DNA of 64,000 bases from Streptomyces antarcticus (GTDB lineage: Bacteria > Actinomycetota > Actinomycetes > Streptomycetales > Streptomycetaceae), in assembly GCF_026627255.1 (NCBI RefSeq), contig NZ_JAPNLM010000023.1:62001-126000 (forward strand), in the 5' to 3' direction. The notes under the pieces were generated by a model. The model searched no databases and was not told the origin of the DNA. It worked only from the letters and a program-made list of their open reading frames with translations. Shown in pieces: positions 63,496-64,000 of this stretch. The position numbers and the translations under genes are program-made. The stretch's first letter is position 1. Each line of letters begins with the position of its first letter.

Positions 63496-64000
63496 TTACG
63501 CCCGGCTGACGTCGTAGACCCCCGGCACGTCCCGCATCGCCCGCATCAGCGCGGTCAGCCCCGTCGCGTCGGGCAGTTGCAGGGTGTACGTGTGGCGGAC
63601 GCGCTGTTCGACCGGGGGTTCGACGGTGGCGGAGACGACCTCGACCCCCTCGCGGGCGATGGCCTCGGTCAGGTCGGCCAGCAGGTGCGGGCGGCCGAAG
63701 GATTCGGCGAGGAGCGTGACGCGGCAGTCCGCGGTGGCCCTCCAGTGCACGGCGACGGAGGTGCGCCCCACCGCGCGCATCCGCGCCACGGCGGCGCACT
63801 GCACGCGGTGCACGGTGACGGCGCCGCCCCGGACCACGAAGCCGGCGACCGCGTCGGGCGGCACCGGGGTGCAGCACCCGGCGAGGCGCACGGTGGCGTC
63901 GGGCAGGTCGGCGACGGCGTTGCCCCCGTCGCCGCGGGCGCCGACCACGGACAGCGGCGCGCGGGCGGCCGAGGTGGTGGCCATGGCCAGGTCGGGGTGG
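63496..64000 (-). CDS. C-terminal end of a Rel/SpoT-type (RshA-like) protein (partial at right edge)
   Basis: The visible part ends a protein that continues past base 64000; the frame stays open beyond the internal ATG at 63984 (HPDLAMATTS). Features are a Cys-Cys zinc-finger-like element (VRLAGCCTPVPPDAVAGFVVRGGAVTVHRVQCAAV) and a C-terminal ACT domain (RVTLLAESFGRPHLLADLTEAIAREGVEVVSATV), which in long RSH proteins follow the (p)ppGpp hydrolase/synthetase and TGS domains. Its place next to hflX fits what I recall of rshA in S. coelicolor. The catalytic part is not in the window. Confidence 0.8.
   Translation of the reverse strand, partial: HPDLAMATTSAARAPLSVVGARGDGGNAVADLPDATVRLAGCCTPVPPDAVAGFVVRGGAVTVHRVQCAAVARMRAVGRTSVAVHWRATADCRVTLLAESFGRPHLLADLTEAIAREGVEVVSATVEPPVEQRVRHTYTLQLPDATGLTALMRAMRDVPGVYDVSRA

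Overview
The window is high-GC actinobacterial DNA with strong third-position G/C bias and frequent GTG starts. It carries the principal sigma factor HrdB, an actinobacterial ParE, a LexA gene with a CGAAC-N4-GTTTG SOS box, a B12-dependent NrdJ with NrdR, and several families common in Streptomyces (DUF4192, DUF4173, DUF7455). I read it as a core-arm segment of a Streptomyces chromosome. From memory only, the order resembles the S. coelicolor stretch from rshA/hflX through lexA, nrdJ, recQ and hrdB to the paired citrate synthases. There is no rRNA, no recognisable tRNA, no CRISPR array and no insertion sequence.

Layout. 1-3608: a CobW/COG0523 GTPase (cut by the left edge) behind a citrate synthase, facing a second citrate synthase that carries an N-terminal helix-turn-helix; the AT-rich gap between the two citrate synthases holds two palindromes. 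3800-14454: a glucan-utilisation block on the minus strand, made of a giant secreted GH87-type alpha-1,3-glucanase, a LacI-family regulator, a sugar ABC importer (lipoprotein and two permeases, no ATPase) and a cytosolic GH13 alpha-glucosidase. Operator-like TTGC/GCAA repeats lie at the regulator and glucanase promoters. 14671-19169: a CitA/CitB-type two-component pair converging on a sodium:solute symporter with its DUF485 partner. 19338-26310: parE, a DUF7455 protein, a secreted trypsin-like protease, hrdB and a FadR-type regulator. 26502-40262: an ABC ATPase-permease fusion, an NrtR-like NUDIX regulator, a glycogen-debranching-like protein, DUF4192, a RecQ-phosphoribosyltransferase fusion, two unknown proteins, rnhB and a DUF4173 membrane protein. 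40465-43597: ADP-ribosylglycohydrolase, histidine phosphatase, a YdbC-like protein and an arylamine N-acetyltransferase. 43815-50677: nrdJ, nrdR, lexA and a DinG-like helicase. 50730-58745: a compact NIS siderophore-type cluster (aminotransferase, giant IucA/IucC synthetase, GNAT, second IucA/IucC synthetase) with no hydroxylase or decarboxylase. 58990-64000: a secreted protease-like lipoprotein, hflX, an M1 peptidase and the C-terminal end of a Rel/RshA-type protein cut by the right edge.

The strongest candidates for something new are (a) the GH87/LacI/ABC/GH13 block as a self-contained alpha-1,3-glucan regulon, and (b) the stripped-down NIS cluster, whose first synthetase carries about 590 residues of Pro/Ala-rich sequence plus a 9-residue tandem repeat inserted inside the synthetase domain. 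Smaller leads are several strong, unexplained palindromes upstream of hrdB, hflX, the NUDIX regulator, the DUF4192 gene and an unknown gene next to rnhB.
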